A stretch of 64,000 nucleotides of DNA from Streptomyces sp. RKAG293 (GTDB lineage Bacteria; Actinomycetota; Actinomycetes; Streptomycetales; Streptomycetaceae): contig NZ_JAJOZB010000001.1 of the NCBI RefSeq assembly GCF_023701745.1, forward strand, positions 7,363,001 to 7,427,000. Direction: 5' to 3'. Both the position numbers and the translations under genes were made by a program. Numbering within the stretch: the first letter of the stretch is position 1; each line of letters begins with the position of its first letter. Shown one piece after another: positions 43,704-52,000 of this stretch. The notes beneath the pieces were generated by a model. The model had not been told where the DNA came from. It ran no database searches and saw only the letters and a program-made list of their open reading frames with translations.

Positions 43704-44960
43704 GTGCGTCCGCAGGGCTGGATCGGTCCGGAGGGGGAACCCGGCCGGGTGACCGCTGTGCCTCTCCGGCGGTCGCCGCCGAGCCGCCGGGATCCCCGCG
43801 CGGTGACGGCATGCCGTGCGGGGGCGCAGAAAGCGGAGGAACACATCCTGTCGTCGACCATCGGGCCCGCGGAAGACCCCGCCGGGATACCGGCGGACGT
43901 GGCTCGCACGGGGCCCGCTTCGCTGAGCGTGCGCGGGATGCGCCGCCGGTCGTGGTTCGTGGCCGGGTTCACCTTCACGCTGGGGGCGTTCCTGGCCTGG
44001 CAGGTCGCGCAGGCGGTGCTCCGGGCCAGTCAGGTGCTGCTCCTGGTACTTCTGGCGTTCCTGATCGCCGTCAGCCTGGAGCCGTTGGTGGGATGGCTGG
44101 TGGGACGGGGGACTCGCCGGGGTCGCGCGGTCCTGATCGTGATCGCCGGGTTCTTCATCCTGGTCGCGGGGCTCCTCGCGGTGGTGATCCCGCCGGTGGT
44201 CACCGAGGCCAACGCCCTGGTACACGCCGTACCGGGCTGGTTGCAGCAACTGCACGACCACCACTCGACGCTGGGACGCCTCGAGGACCGGTACCACCTC
44301 ACCGACAAGGCCAGGACGCAGATCGGATCGGGTGGCTCCAGCGTGTTCGGCGGACTGCTGGGCGCGGGGCTGTACGTCGTGAGCGCGATCACGGCCACGG
44401 TCGTCGTGGTGACGCTGACCGTGTACTTCATGGTGAGCATGCCCGCCATCAAACGCTTCGCCTACCAGCTGGTCCCCGGCAGCCGCCGGGCCCGAACACA
44501 GCAGATCACCGAGGAGATCCTGGTGCGCATCGGCAGGTTCATGCTCGGCAACGTGGTCACCTCCGCGATCGCGGGAGTGGCGACGTTCGCGTGGTGCGCG
44601 CCGATGGGCGTGCCCTACGCGGCGGCGCTGGGCATCTTCACCGCGCTGATGGACATGATCCCGATGGTGGGTTCGACGATCGCCGGAGCCGTGGTGAGCC
44701 TGGTCGCGCTGTCGGTCTCCTGGCCGGTCGCGGCGGCGACCGCGGGCTTCTACATCGCCTTCCGCCTGTTGGAGGACTACCTGATCATGCCGCGCGCGAT
44801 GCGCTTCGCGGTCGACGTCCACCCGGTCGTCACGGTGGTGGCCGTGCTGGCCGGGGGCGCGCTGCTCGGGATCATCGGCGCGCTGGTGGCGGTTCCGGTG
44901 GCGGTGGCGATCAACCTGGTGCTCGACGAGGTCGCCTTCCCCGAACTCGACGCGGCCTGA
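43704..44960 (+). CDS. AI-2E-family (PerM-like) permease
   Basis: 418 aa as called from a GTG at 43704; the real start may be up to 50 codons further in, since the membrane part begins at RSWFVAGFTFTLGAFLAWQV. Seven to eight hydrophobic segments, with the family hallmarks FLIAVSLEPLVGWLVGRGTR, YFMVSMPAIKRFAY and the C-terminal block IPMVGSTIAGAVVSL and GGALLGIIGALVAVPVAVAI. The family includes autoinducer-2 exporters and Na+/H+ antiporters; the substrate is unknown. Confidence 0.88.
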   Translation: MRPQGWIGPEGEPGRVTAVPLRRSPPSRRDPRAVTACRAGAQKAEEHILSSTIGPAEDPAGIPADVARTGPASLSVRGMRRRSWFVAGFTFTLGAFLAWQVAQAVLRASQVLLLVLLAFLIAVSLEPLVGWLVGRGTRRGRAVLIVIAGFFILVAGLLAVVIPPVVTEANALVHAVPGWLQQLHDHHSTLGRLEDRYHLTDKARTQIGSGGSSVFGGLLGAGLYVVSAITATVVVVTLTVYFMVSMPAIKRFAYQLVPGSRRARTQQITEEILVRIGRFMLGNVVTSAIAGVATFAWCAPMGVPYAAALGIFTALMDMIPMVGSTIAGAVVSLVALSVSWPVAAATAGFYIAFRLLEDYLIMPRAMRFAVDVHPVVTVVAVLAGGALLGIIGALVAVPVAVAINLVLDEVAFPELDAA

Positions 44961-44988
44961 CCCACCGGCCCATCGGCTGCGTGGCGGG

Positions 44989-45732
44989 TCAGCCGGCCGT
45001 TCCGGCTTCCGCCTCCGCTTCCGCCGATCTCGTGAGCCCGATCAGATAGTCCCCGAAGCCGCCCCTGGCCCGGGCGCGCAGGCGGGCCGACGTCACCACC
45101 GCGCAGTCCGCCGTGCGCAGTACCCGGTGGGCACCGCGTTCGAGAGCCGCGACGAGGCCCCGGTCCTCGCCCACGGTCAGCGGCGGGAATCCCCCGATGC
45201 GCAGATAGGTCCCGGCGGCGACGCCCAGGTTGGCGCCGTGGACGTGCGGATGTTCCCAGTGCAGCCCGGCTGCCGGCCGGGAGGCCTCGTACAACTCCTC
45301 GAACCGGGCGGCGACCCCGGCGGCGTGCGGCGGCCAGTTCTCCACCCGTACGGTGCCGACCACCGCCTCCCAACCGGCACCCGCGTACTCGGCCTGCCGC
45401 GCCAGCCAGTCGGGCGGAACGGCGCTGTCCGCGTCGGTCGTCGCGATCCACGTCTCCGCGGCAGGCGTCCTGAGCACGGCCAGCGCGTGGGCGACCCCCG
45501 CGGCACGGGCCGCGCCGGGGCTGCGGCCGCTGAGCTCGACGACTTCCGCACCCGCCCGGCGGGCCAGCGCCGCCGTGTCGTCCCGGCAGCTGTCGGCCGC
45601 CACCACGGTCACGATCCGCACACCGGCGAGAGCCGGGTGGCGGCGGGCCACCTCCAGCGCGTTGAGGGCGCGGGGCAACAGCACCTGCTCGTTGTGCGCC
45701 GGGACGACGACGCCGATCGCGGTGACCTTCAC
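44989..45732 (-). CDS. Family 2 glycosyltransferase
   Basis: 247 aa from a GTG overlapping the methyltransferase stop (GTGA). GT-A fold: IGVVVPAHNEQVLLPRALNA, VVAADSCRDDTAALAR, the DxD-like TTDADSAVPPDWLARQ and HVHGANLGVAAGTYLRIGGF. No membrane helix. Last gene of the coupled four-gene operon starting at 48159. Its final 185 bp are duplicated at 58195-58375. Confidence 0.9.
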   Translation of the reverse strand: MKVTAIGVVVPAHNEQVLLPRALNALEVARRHPALAGVRIVTVVAADSCRDDTAALARRAGAEVVELSGRSPGAARAAGVAHALAVLRTPAAETWIATTDADSAVPPDWLARQAEYAGAGWEAVVGTVRVENWPPHAAGVAARFEELYEASRPAAGLHWEHPHVHGANLGVAAGTYLRIGGFPPLTVGEDRGLVAALERGAHRVLRTADCAVVTSARLRARARGGFGDYLIGLTRSAEAEAEAGTAG

Positions 45733-46346
45733 ACCAGGCCCTCCCGTGCGGCGGGTGAGGCCGGACGGGAGCCATCGGCCTGTGCGCGGCAGAAGACCTG
45801 CAGGACGAAGTCGTCCTCCCGGTGGTCGGCCAGGAGCGCCAACTCCGGGATGCCGGACAGGATCAGGGCCAGGTCGTCACCGGTCCGCAGGTGTTCCTCC
45901 ACCGGATGGTTCCAGTGGACCGTGACCAGTGTTCCGCCCGGCTCCAGCGACTCCACCGCCCGGTCCAGCAGCCACGTCAGGTCAGGGGTGTCGAAGTAGT
46001 AGAGGAGTTCCGACAGAACGATCAGGTCGAAGGTTCCGTCGGGCCACTGGTCGGGGAGGGTCAGCTGCCGGACGGCCACCTGGGGCAGGTGGGCGGTCCG
46101 CCGCGCGGCGGAGGCCACCGCGCTCCCGACCCGGTCGCACGCCAGCAGCGCGTCGCACCGCTCGGCCAGCCTGGCCGTCAACTCGCCGACGGAGCAGGCA
46201 GGTTCGAAGGCCGAACGGTACCGGGGCTCCGGGAGGGCAGCCACCGTGAGGTCGTACTTGCGCTGCTCGTACCAGCGGCTCGCCAGACTCCACGGGTCGC
46301 GGGAGCCGCGGTACATGTCATCGAAGTAGGAAGCGGCGGTACTCAA
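45729..46346 (-). CDS. SAM-dependent methyltransferase (NodS-like)
   Basis: 205 aa from a TTG at 46346 that overlaps the PIG-L stop (TTGA). YFDDMYRGSRDPWSLASRWY is the NodS-family N-terminus; SAM-binding motif AFEPACSVGELTARLAERCD, then FDLIVLSELLYYFD and LEPGGTLVTVHWNHPVEEH. NodS methylates the deacetylated amino sugar of a Nod factor, which makes its pairing with a PIG-L deacetylase suggestive of N-methylation after de-N-acetylation. Confidence 0.9.
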   Translation of the reverse strand: MSTAASYFDDMYRGSRDPWSLASRWYEQRKYDLTVAALPEPRYRSAFEPACSVGELTARLAERCDALLACDRVGSAVASAARRTAHLPQVAVRQLTLPDQWPDGTFDLIVLSELLYYFDTPDLTWLLDRAVESLEPGGTLVTVHWNHPVEEHLRTGDDLALILSGIPELALLADHREDDFVLQVFCRAQADGSRPASPAAREGLV

Positions 46347-47107
46347 CGGAAGACGACCTCCAGGTCGCGCAGATGGTGGGCCGTCTCCTCCGGCGGCAGG
46401 ATGGCCGCGTCCTCGGGGGCGGGTCCCAGGGGACGGATCTGGCTGGCGAACCGCTCCACGGCGGACGCCTTGCGGGCCAGCGCCGCCGGGGGCAGGCCGA
46501 TGCGGGCGCCGCTCTCCCACGGCACCCGCGGATCGTCCGGCCGGGCCCAGTGCCACATCCACACCGGATACAGCAGACACGGCACACCCGCCGCGTCAGC
46601 CGCCCGCAGGGCCGCCCGCCCGGCCGCCTCGTGGTCGGCGTGCAGGTCGCCGGTCCAGGGCGCCACGCACAGCGCCGCCCCGCGCAGGAGCCCGGTGAGC
46701 TTCGCGGCCAGCGGTACCTCATGGCCGGCCACGTCGGTGTCGGGTACGCCCAGCCGGATCACCCGGGCCCGATCGGCTCCCAGCTCATCGAGCGCGGCCC
46801 TGGTCTCGGTGGCCCGAATCGCGGCCAAAGAGACCGGGTCGACGACCCGGCTGCCCGGATGCGACCGCTCCCCGTCGGTGACGGACACCACCGTCAACTC
46901 CACCCCTGCCGCGGCCAGCAGGCTGATCGAACCGCCGAATCCCAGCACCTCGTCATCCGGATGGGCGGCCACGATCACGACCCGGCCCCGGACCGGCAGA
47001 GCGGCCGCAGGCAGGGAGCGCAGACCGGGCCAAGCCCGCCACAGGGCCTCATCCGTCCCCGGCGCGTCGATCGCGTTCGCGGCCGCCTGTCCACCGGGGG
47101 ACGTCAT
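46343..47107 (-). CDS. PIG-L family de-N-acetylase
   Basis: 254 aa from an ATG overlapping the acyl-CoA dehydrogenase stop (ATGA). The zinc-binding motif VVIVAAHPDDEVLGFGGSIS and the second motif TGDLHADHEAAGRAALRAAD are complete. Enzymes such as MshB and N-acetylglucosaminyl-PI deacetylase remove acetyl from GlcNAc-type substrates. The operon context predicts an amino-sugar-containing product. Confidence 0.93.
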   Translation of the reverse strand: MTSPGGQAAANAIDAPGTDEALWRAWPGLRSLPAAALPVRGRVVIVAAHPDDEVLGFGGSISLLAAAGVELTVVSVTDGERSHPGSRVVDPVSLAAIRATETRAALDELGADRARVIRLGVPDTDVAGHEVPLAAKLTGLLRGAALCVAPWTGDLHADHEAAGRAALRAADAAGVPCLLYPVWMWHWARPDDPRVPWESGARIGLPPAALARKASAVERFASQIRPLGPAPEDAAILPPEETAHHLRDLEVVFR

Positions 47108-48159
47108 CGGGACTCCTCCGGGCGCGCGACGAGCGCACCGAGTTCGGCCAGGTTCCGCTCGGCATGGTGCTGGCGGATGTACACGGTGAGGTCGGCGACG
47201 TTCCGGGCATGGCGCACGTCGTGGCAGAGCGGCCCGGCTCCGGTGGCCCGGCCCACCCGGGTCAGCACCCCGGTGCAGACCGCCTCGACCACGGCCCGTA
47301 CCCGCAGGCTGCGCACCCTTGCCCCGCCCGCGAGATCCAGCGGGTCCTGGTCGATCTCGGCCGCGGCCCGCTCCAGCACGGCCTGTGCGGCGTGCAACTG
47401 CATGTCGATGTGCCCTAGGTGGGCGTCGGTGTGCGGATCCGGCCCGCGCCCAGCCGCTGTCCGGCGCAAGGTCGCGGCCACCGCGCGGGCGCCGCCGTAC
47501 CAGCAGGCGGCCACGCCGATGCCGCCGTGCTGGAAGCCCGGCCGCGTCAGATACTCCCCGGGCTTCCCGACCGCCACCGCGGGGACGGCCTGGAACCTCA
47601 CATCAGGGGTGTCGCTGCCGGCCATACCGATGGCCTGCCACGAGTCCTCGACCGGGCTGCAGAAGGGGGCGCGCACTTCCACCGCGAAGAGCCGGCGGCC
47701 GTCCTCGGCCGTGGCGGTCACCAGTGCGTGCGTACAGCTGTGCGCTCCGGAGCAGTACTGCTTGAGCCCGTTGAGCTCCCACCCGTCGCCCACCCGGGTA
47801 GCGGTCACGCCCCCGCCCGGCGGCTCCGCGGCCCACACGCCCCACCGCTCGGCCGGACCGGGCGCCGGGCCGCCCAGCTCCGCGAGGATCGCCAGCGCGT
47901 CCGCGTGCCCCTCGGCCAGCCGTGCCAGGCACAGGTCCCGCTCGGCGACGGAGCGCAGGGCGGCGAAGCGGTCACCGGTACGTCCCGACCCGGGCAGCGG
48001 AAATTCGAGGTCCCCGGTCGCGAGCGACTCGACAAGCCGCGAGAAGCCCTGCGCCGTCTCCTGCCGGGCAGCTTGGGGCGTGAACCCGGCAGCGGGCGCA
48101 CCGTCCGCCGGCGAGCCCTCGGTCGGCGTCGCGGCCGCTGGGTAGGTCGTGTCCGGCAT
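47104..48159 (-). CDS. Acyl-CoA dehydrogenase-like flavoprotein
   Basis: 351 aa from the ATG at 48159 (an upstream ATG at 48267 looks spurious). ACAD pattern: ELNGLKQYCSGAHSCTHALV flavin loop, FQHGGIGVAACWYGGARAVA, ending CHDVRHARNVADLTVYIRQH. The catalytic-base Glu of true dehydrogenases is not obvious, and the protein may bind FAD for another oxidation. First gene of a fully coupled operon with PIG-L, methyltransferase and GT2. Confidence 0.87.
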   Translation of the reverse strand: MPDTTYPAAATPTEGSPADGAPAAGFTPQAARQETAQGFSRLVESLATGDLEFPLPGSGRTGDRFAALRSVAERDLCLARLAEGHADALAILAELGGPAPGPAERWGVWAAEPPGGGVTATRVGDGWELNGLKQYCSGAHSCTHALVTATAEDGRRLFAVEVRAPFCSPVEDSWQAIGMAGSDTPDVRFQAVPAVAVGKPGEYLTRPGFQHGGIGVAACWYGGARAVAATLRRTAAGRGPDPHTDAHLGHIDMQLHAAQAVLERAAAEIDQDPLDLAGGARVRSLRVRAVVEAVCTGVLTRVGRATGAGPLCHDVRHARNVADLTVYIRQHHAERNLAELGALVARPEESR

Positions 48160-48455
48160 CAGTACTCCTCGACGTCGGGGGCCCTGCGCCACGCACAGCC
48201 TGCGGTGGGTGTGCGGGTCGTAGGGCGCTGGGGATCGCGTGCGCCGTAGTGGACGCGCTCGGCACACGTGGATGCGGCAGCGGCGGGGACACAGTGCACT
48301 TCAGGGCTTCGGACCACTGCCCGGCAGGAACCGGCGCACCCTACTCTGACCCGGCCACCGGGCGGCTGCATCCGGGGGGGAAGGATGCTGGTCATTCGCC
48401 GACTACCCGCGACGTCGAGGGGGACGCCGTGCGCTCCTTTGCACCGCGGCAGCGC

Positions 48456-49319
48456 TCAGGCCGTGGATGTCAGGTGGTTGCGCAGGTGGGTGAGGGTGCG
48501 GTTGAGGAGCCGGGAGACGTGCATCTGGCTGACGCCGAGTTCGGCGCCGATCTGGGCCTGGGTCATTTCCTGGCCGAAGCGCATGTTCAGGATCCGGCGG
48601 TCGCGTTCGGGCAGGGCGGCGATCAGCGGCTTGAGGGCGAGGAGGTTCTCCACCCCCTCGATGGCCGGGTCGATGTCGCCGATGCGGTCGGCCAGGATGC
48701 TGTCGTTGTCGCCGCTGTCGTCGCCGCCGAGGGGCAGGTCCAGGGTTCCGGCGGTGTAGCCGTTCGATGCGACCAGGCCCTCGGTGACCTCCTCCGGCGT
48801 GATCTCCAGGAAGGCCGCGAGCTCCGCGGTGGTCGGGTCCCGTTCCAGCCGGTCGGACAGTGTTTCGGTGGCCTTCGCGAGCTCGAGCCGCAGTTCCTGG
48901 AGTCGTCGCGGTACGTGGACGGCCCAGCTGGTGTCGCGGAAGAACCGCTTGATCTCGCCGGAGATGTAGGGGATGGCGAAGGTCGTGAACTCGACCTCAC
49001 GGCTCAGTTCGAACCGGTCGATGGCCTTGATCAGGCCGATCGTGCCGACCTGGATGATGTCCTCGCGCGGCTCGGGGCGGTTGCGGAAGCGCCGCGCGAC
49101 GAACGTGACCACGGCGATGTTCAGCTCGATGAGGGTGTTGCGGGCGTACTGGTACTCCCGGGTGCCCTCCTCCAGCGACTGCAACCGGTCGAAGAACAGC
49201 CTCGACAGCTCCCGTGCGTCGGCCGGGGCGACCGTGCCCGCATCCTCGATCCACGGCAGCGCCCCGGTGGGCGAAGCAGGAGCGGTGATGGTGGACTGTG
49301 CTGCCGTGGTGATCGTCAT
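48456..49319 (-). CDS. SigB/SigF-family RNA polymerase sigma factor
   Basis: 287 aa from the ATG at 49319. Region 2: DIIQVGTIGLIKAIDRFELS and EFTTFAIPYISGEIKRFFRD; region 3: WAVHVPRRLQELRLELAKAT; region 4: LPERDRRILNMRFGQEMTQA and GVSQMHVSRLLNRTLTHLR. This is the streptomycete SigB-like general-stress group. RsbQ-RsbP is 2 kb away, and stress genes nearby carry GNNT-N15-GGGTAY-like promoters. No anti-sigma factor is adjacent. Confidence 0.95.
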   Translation of the reverse strand: MTITTAAQSTITAPASPTGALPWIEDAGTVAPADARELSRLFFDRLQSLEEGTREYQYARNTLIELNIAVVTFVARRFRNRPEPREDIIQVGTIGLIKAIDRFELSREVEFTTFAIPYISGEIKRFFRDTSWAVHVPRRLQELRLELAKATETLSDRLERDPTTAELAAFLEITPEEVTEGLVASNGYTAGTLDLPLGGDDSGDNDSILADRIGDIDPAIEGVENLLALKPLIAALPERDRRILNMRFGQEMTQAQIGAELGVSQMHVSRLLNRTLTHLRNHLTSTA

Positions 49320-49704
49320 GACTGTCCTCCTGTCGTGCTCTCTGCGCCCGGCCTCCGCCGGGCCACTTTGTGCCGGCCTGGTGGGAACCCCAGCCCTTGC
49401 CGGCGGCACCTGCGTCCTGGGTCGTCCACCGTGCGCGACCAAGATTATTCTCATGATGCGCGAAAACCTATCGTGAACGCAATAGACAATCTGAATCCCC
49501 TTGGCTACAGTCCTGTGCTGCGGGCCGCAGCTCAGTGAGCTGTGTGTTGCCCTGGGAGTCGGGTAGAAGCGATGCGGGAGATGCGCACTCATGGGAACCG
49601 CCGGCTTGGGGTTCCCACGTAGCGGCCGGGCAACGGCGCCTGGGTCCCCCGCTCGAGCCCAGCCAGTTGATGAGCGAAGATTCGGCGCCGAAGGAGACAC
49701 CGTC
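49320..49704. other. Upstream region of sigma factor
   Basis: 385 bp, relatively AT-rich at 49440-49510, holding the promoter of the minus-strand sigma gene and the start region of DUF5133. No clear operator is visible. Confidence 0.4.
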
Positions 49705-49929
49705 ATGTTGATGCCTCACCCCGCCACGCTGCAGCAGCTGATCGACCGATACGACGAGCTGCGGGCACGCGAGGCCACTGGGGCTGCGACGACTGAGGAA
49801 CGCCGCCGGTTGGAGGACACCGTCTACACGCTGTGTGTCTCCACCGGCACCCGGAACATCACCGACGGGCTGCATATTGCTCGCCGCTACTGCCATGCAT
49901 CGGCGCGGCAGATGACTACCGCGGCCTGA
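49705..49929 (+). CDS. DUF5133 protein
   Basis: 74 aa from the ATG at 49705 with AAGGAG 8 nt upstream. MLMPHPATLQQLIDRYDELR and EERRRLEDTVYTLCVSTGTR are the hallmarks of this short helical streptomycete family of unknown function. It is divergent from the sigma factor. Confidence 0.85.
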   Translation: MLMPHPATLQQLIDRYDELRAREATGAATTEERRRLEDTVYTLCVSTGTRNITDGLHIARRYCHASARQMTTAA

Positions 49930-50572
49930 CGCGGGCCGTCAGCGCGGTCCTCTTGTCGCAGGCGTGCCGTCGATTCTTGGTGCGGACTGACAGGCCACAC
50001 CAAGAATCGATCGGCTGGGCGGCCATCTCGGCTTGGACCTCGCCGCCCACCAAGTGCGCGCCCAGCAACGCCAGAACGGTCCGTTCACCCTGTTCGGCTT
50101 CCCGTCGAGTGTGGTACCTGCCACGTCAATGGACCTGCTCGAGGAACGCTTCGCGCCGCATGGCCACTGCGAATCGGCCTGGTGTGAGCGTCGGGCGGAA
50201 CGTTGCGGATCATCTCATCGTGCCACCGGAGTCGCCGTACCCACCGCCCTTGGATGAACCGCTCTTTCTGAAACATTGCGCTGCGGGTGGATCAATATCT
50301 GGGACCGCGACGTAAGGATTTCATGTGCCATGCGGGGAGCGTTCTTATCGCAATGAGCAGAACGGAATTTCTTAACGTACCCCGGCCACTATGGCATGCT
50401 ACTGTCGATCGCAGTTGCAGTCGTGATTCCCGAGATTTCCAGCGCCTCCGTCGGAATTTTCCGCCGCTGGGAGCGTTTTTGTATTTCCGGTCATGTTCCG
50501 GAGAGGGCGTCATCGCGGCGACCCGGATTCCGCTCATCGCGGACCGGCGTACTGCCCCGAAGGAGATATGAC
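49930..50572. other. Gene-poor stretch with 13-bp inverted repeat and csp leader
   Basis: TCGATTCTTGGTG (49970-49982) and CACCAAGAATCGA (49998-50010) form a perfect hairpin, probably the DUF5133 terminator. From 50280 to 50560 the base composition becomes much richer in A+T, consistent with a long 5' leader of the cold-shock gene. No gene is supported. Confidence 0.5.
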
Positions 50573-50776
50573 ATGGCGTCTGGCACCGTGAAATGGTTCA
50601 ACGCGGCAAAGGGTTTCGGCTTCATCGAGCAGGACGATGGCGGCGCGGACGTATACGCCCACTTCTCGAACCTCGCCGCCCATGGCTTCCGTGAGCTGCT
50701 CGAAGGTCAGAAGGTCACCTTTGACATCGCGCCGAGCCAGAAAGGCCCGACGGCCGAGAACATCGCTCCCGCCTGA
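50573..50776 (+). CDS. Cold-shock protein (CspA family)
   Basis: 67 aa from the ATG at 50573 with AAGGAGA upstream. MASGTVKWFNAAKGFGFIEQ with RNP1 KGFGFI; RNP2 is VYAHFS rather than VFVHFS. A single OB-fold that binds single-stranded RNA or DNA and melts mRNA structure in cold or stress. Confidence 0.95.
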   Translation: MASGTVKWFNAAKGFGFIEQDDGGADVYAHFSNLAAHGFRELLEGQKVTFDIAPSQKGPTAENIAPA

Positions 50777-51199
50777 CTGGCGCGCGGGTCATAGCCGGGG
50801 CTCGCATCCATCCGGGCGCGGGCCCGCTGGTATTCCCGCAGCGGGTTTCCCTGTGGTACGACGCCGGCCCGGCCCCCGCGGACGGCGGAGCTACGCGCAT
50901 GCGGTCCTGGATCTCAGGTCGTTGACGTCGCCCATTTCATTGCCCGCAGCGGCCGCACCAGGTCAGATTCCGCCCTCGTATCCAATTCGACCCGTTCTTT
51001 CGATTTCTCGTGCTGCTCTCCGGCTGCGGGAAGTCCTTTATACATGTTGCATCAAGGAAGGTTCTGAATGGATCCCAGGCGTACGAACGGCCATTCCTCC
51101 CGAAGTCGCAGTCATTCCGGCGACCCCGGTTTCGGCGCCGGTTCTGGCCGGGGCGGCCTATTGGGGTCGCCCGCATCGACTGATGGGGATTCGGCGGGC
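50777..51199. other. Gene-free stretch before rsbQ
   Basis: 423 bp. The 50990-51070 part is AT-rich and likely holds the rsbQP promoter. No gene is supported. Confidence 0.4.
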
Positions 51200-52000
51200 A
51201 TGAATATTCGTCGCAGGAACAATGTCGCCGTCACCGGCCGTGCGGACGGACCGGTGGTTCTGCTGGCGCACGGGTTCGGCTGCGACCAGAACATGTGGCG
51301 TCTGGTGGTCCCCATGCTGGCCGCGGACTTCCGGGTGGTGCTGTTCGATTACGTGGGCTCCGGCCGTGCGGATCCTTCGGCCTGGAGCGAGCAGCGCTAC
51401 AGCTCGTTGGAGGGCTACGCCCGTGATGTGCTGGATGTCTGCGAGGAGTTGGACCTACGGGATGTGATCTTCGTGGGGCATTCGGTCAGTGCCATGGTCG
51501 GGGTGCTCGCGGCGGCCGATGCGCCGCAGCGGTTCTCCCGTCTGGTGATGGTGGCTCCGTCGCCTTGCTACATCGACGACGACGGGTACCGGGGCGGGTT
51601 CAGCGCGGACGATATCGGTGAGCTGCTGGAGTCGTTGGATTCGAACTACCTGGGCTGGTCGGCGGCGATGGCCCCAGTGATCATGGGTAACGCGGACCGG
51701 CCGGAACTCGGCCAGGAGCTGACGACCTCGTTCTGCGCGACCGACCCGGACATGGCCCGGGTCTTCGCCCGTACGACGTTCTTGTCCGACAGCCGTGACG
51801 ACCTCAAGTCGGTCACGGTGCCGACGCTGGTGCTGGAATGCCAGCAGGACGTGATCGCCCCGCGCGAGGTCGGCGCCTACGTCCATGCCGCGATCCCCGG
51901 CAGCCGCCTGGTCACGCTGGAGGCGACGGGGCACTGCCCTCAGCTGAGCGCACCGCAGGCCACGGCGGAGGCGATCACCGACTTCATCAGAACGGCCTGA
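51200..52000 (+). CDS. rsbQ: RsbQ-type alpha/beta hydrolase
   Basis: 266 aa from the ATG at 51200 (the frame is open upstream but unsupported). Starts NIRRRNNVAVTGRADGPVVL; oxyanion AHGFGCDQNMWRLVVPM; nucleophile elbow FVGHSVSAMVGVLAA as in Bacillus RsbQ (GHSVSAMIG); catalytic His in ATGHCPQLSAP. RsbQ makes or binds a small hydrophobic ligand that activates the phosphatase RsbP under energy stress. Its stop overlaps the rsbP start, the standard arrangement. Confidence 0.93.
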   Translation: MNIRRRNNVAVTGRADGPVVLLAHGFGCDQNMWRLVVPMLAADFRVVLFDYVGSGRADPSAWSEQRYSSLEGYARDVLDVCEELDLRDVIFVGHSVSAMVGVLAAADAPQRFSRLVMVAPSPCYIDDDGYRGGFSADDIGELLESLDSNYLGWSAAMAPVIMGNADRPELGQELTTSFCATDPDMARVFARTTFLSDSRDDLKSVTVPTLVLECQQDVIAPREVGAYVHAAIPGSRLVTLEATGHCPQLSAPQATAEAITDFIRTA

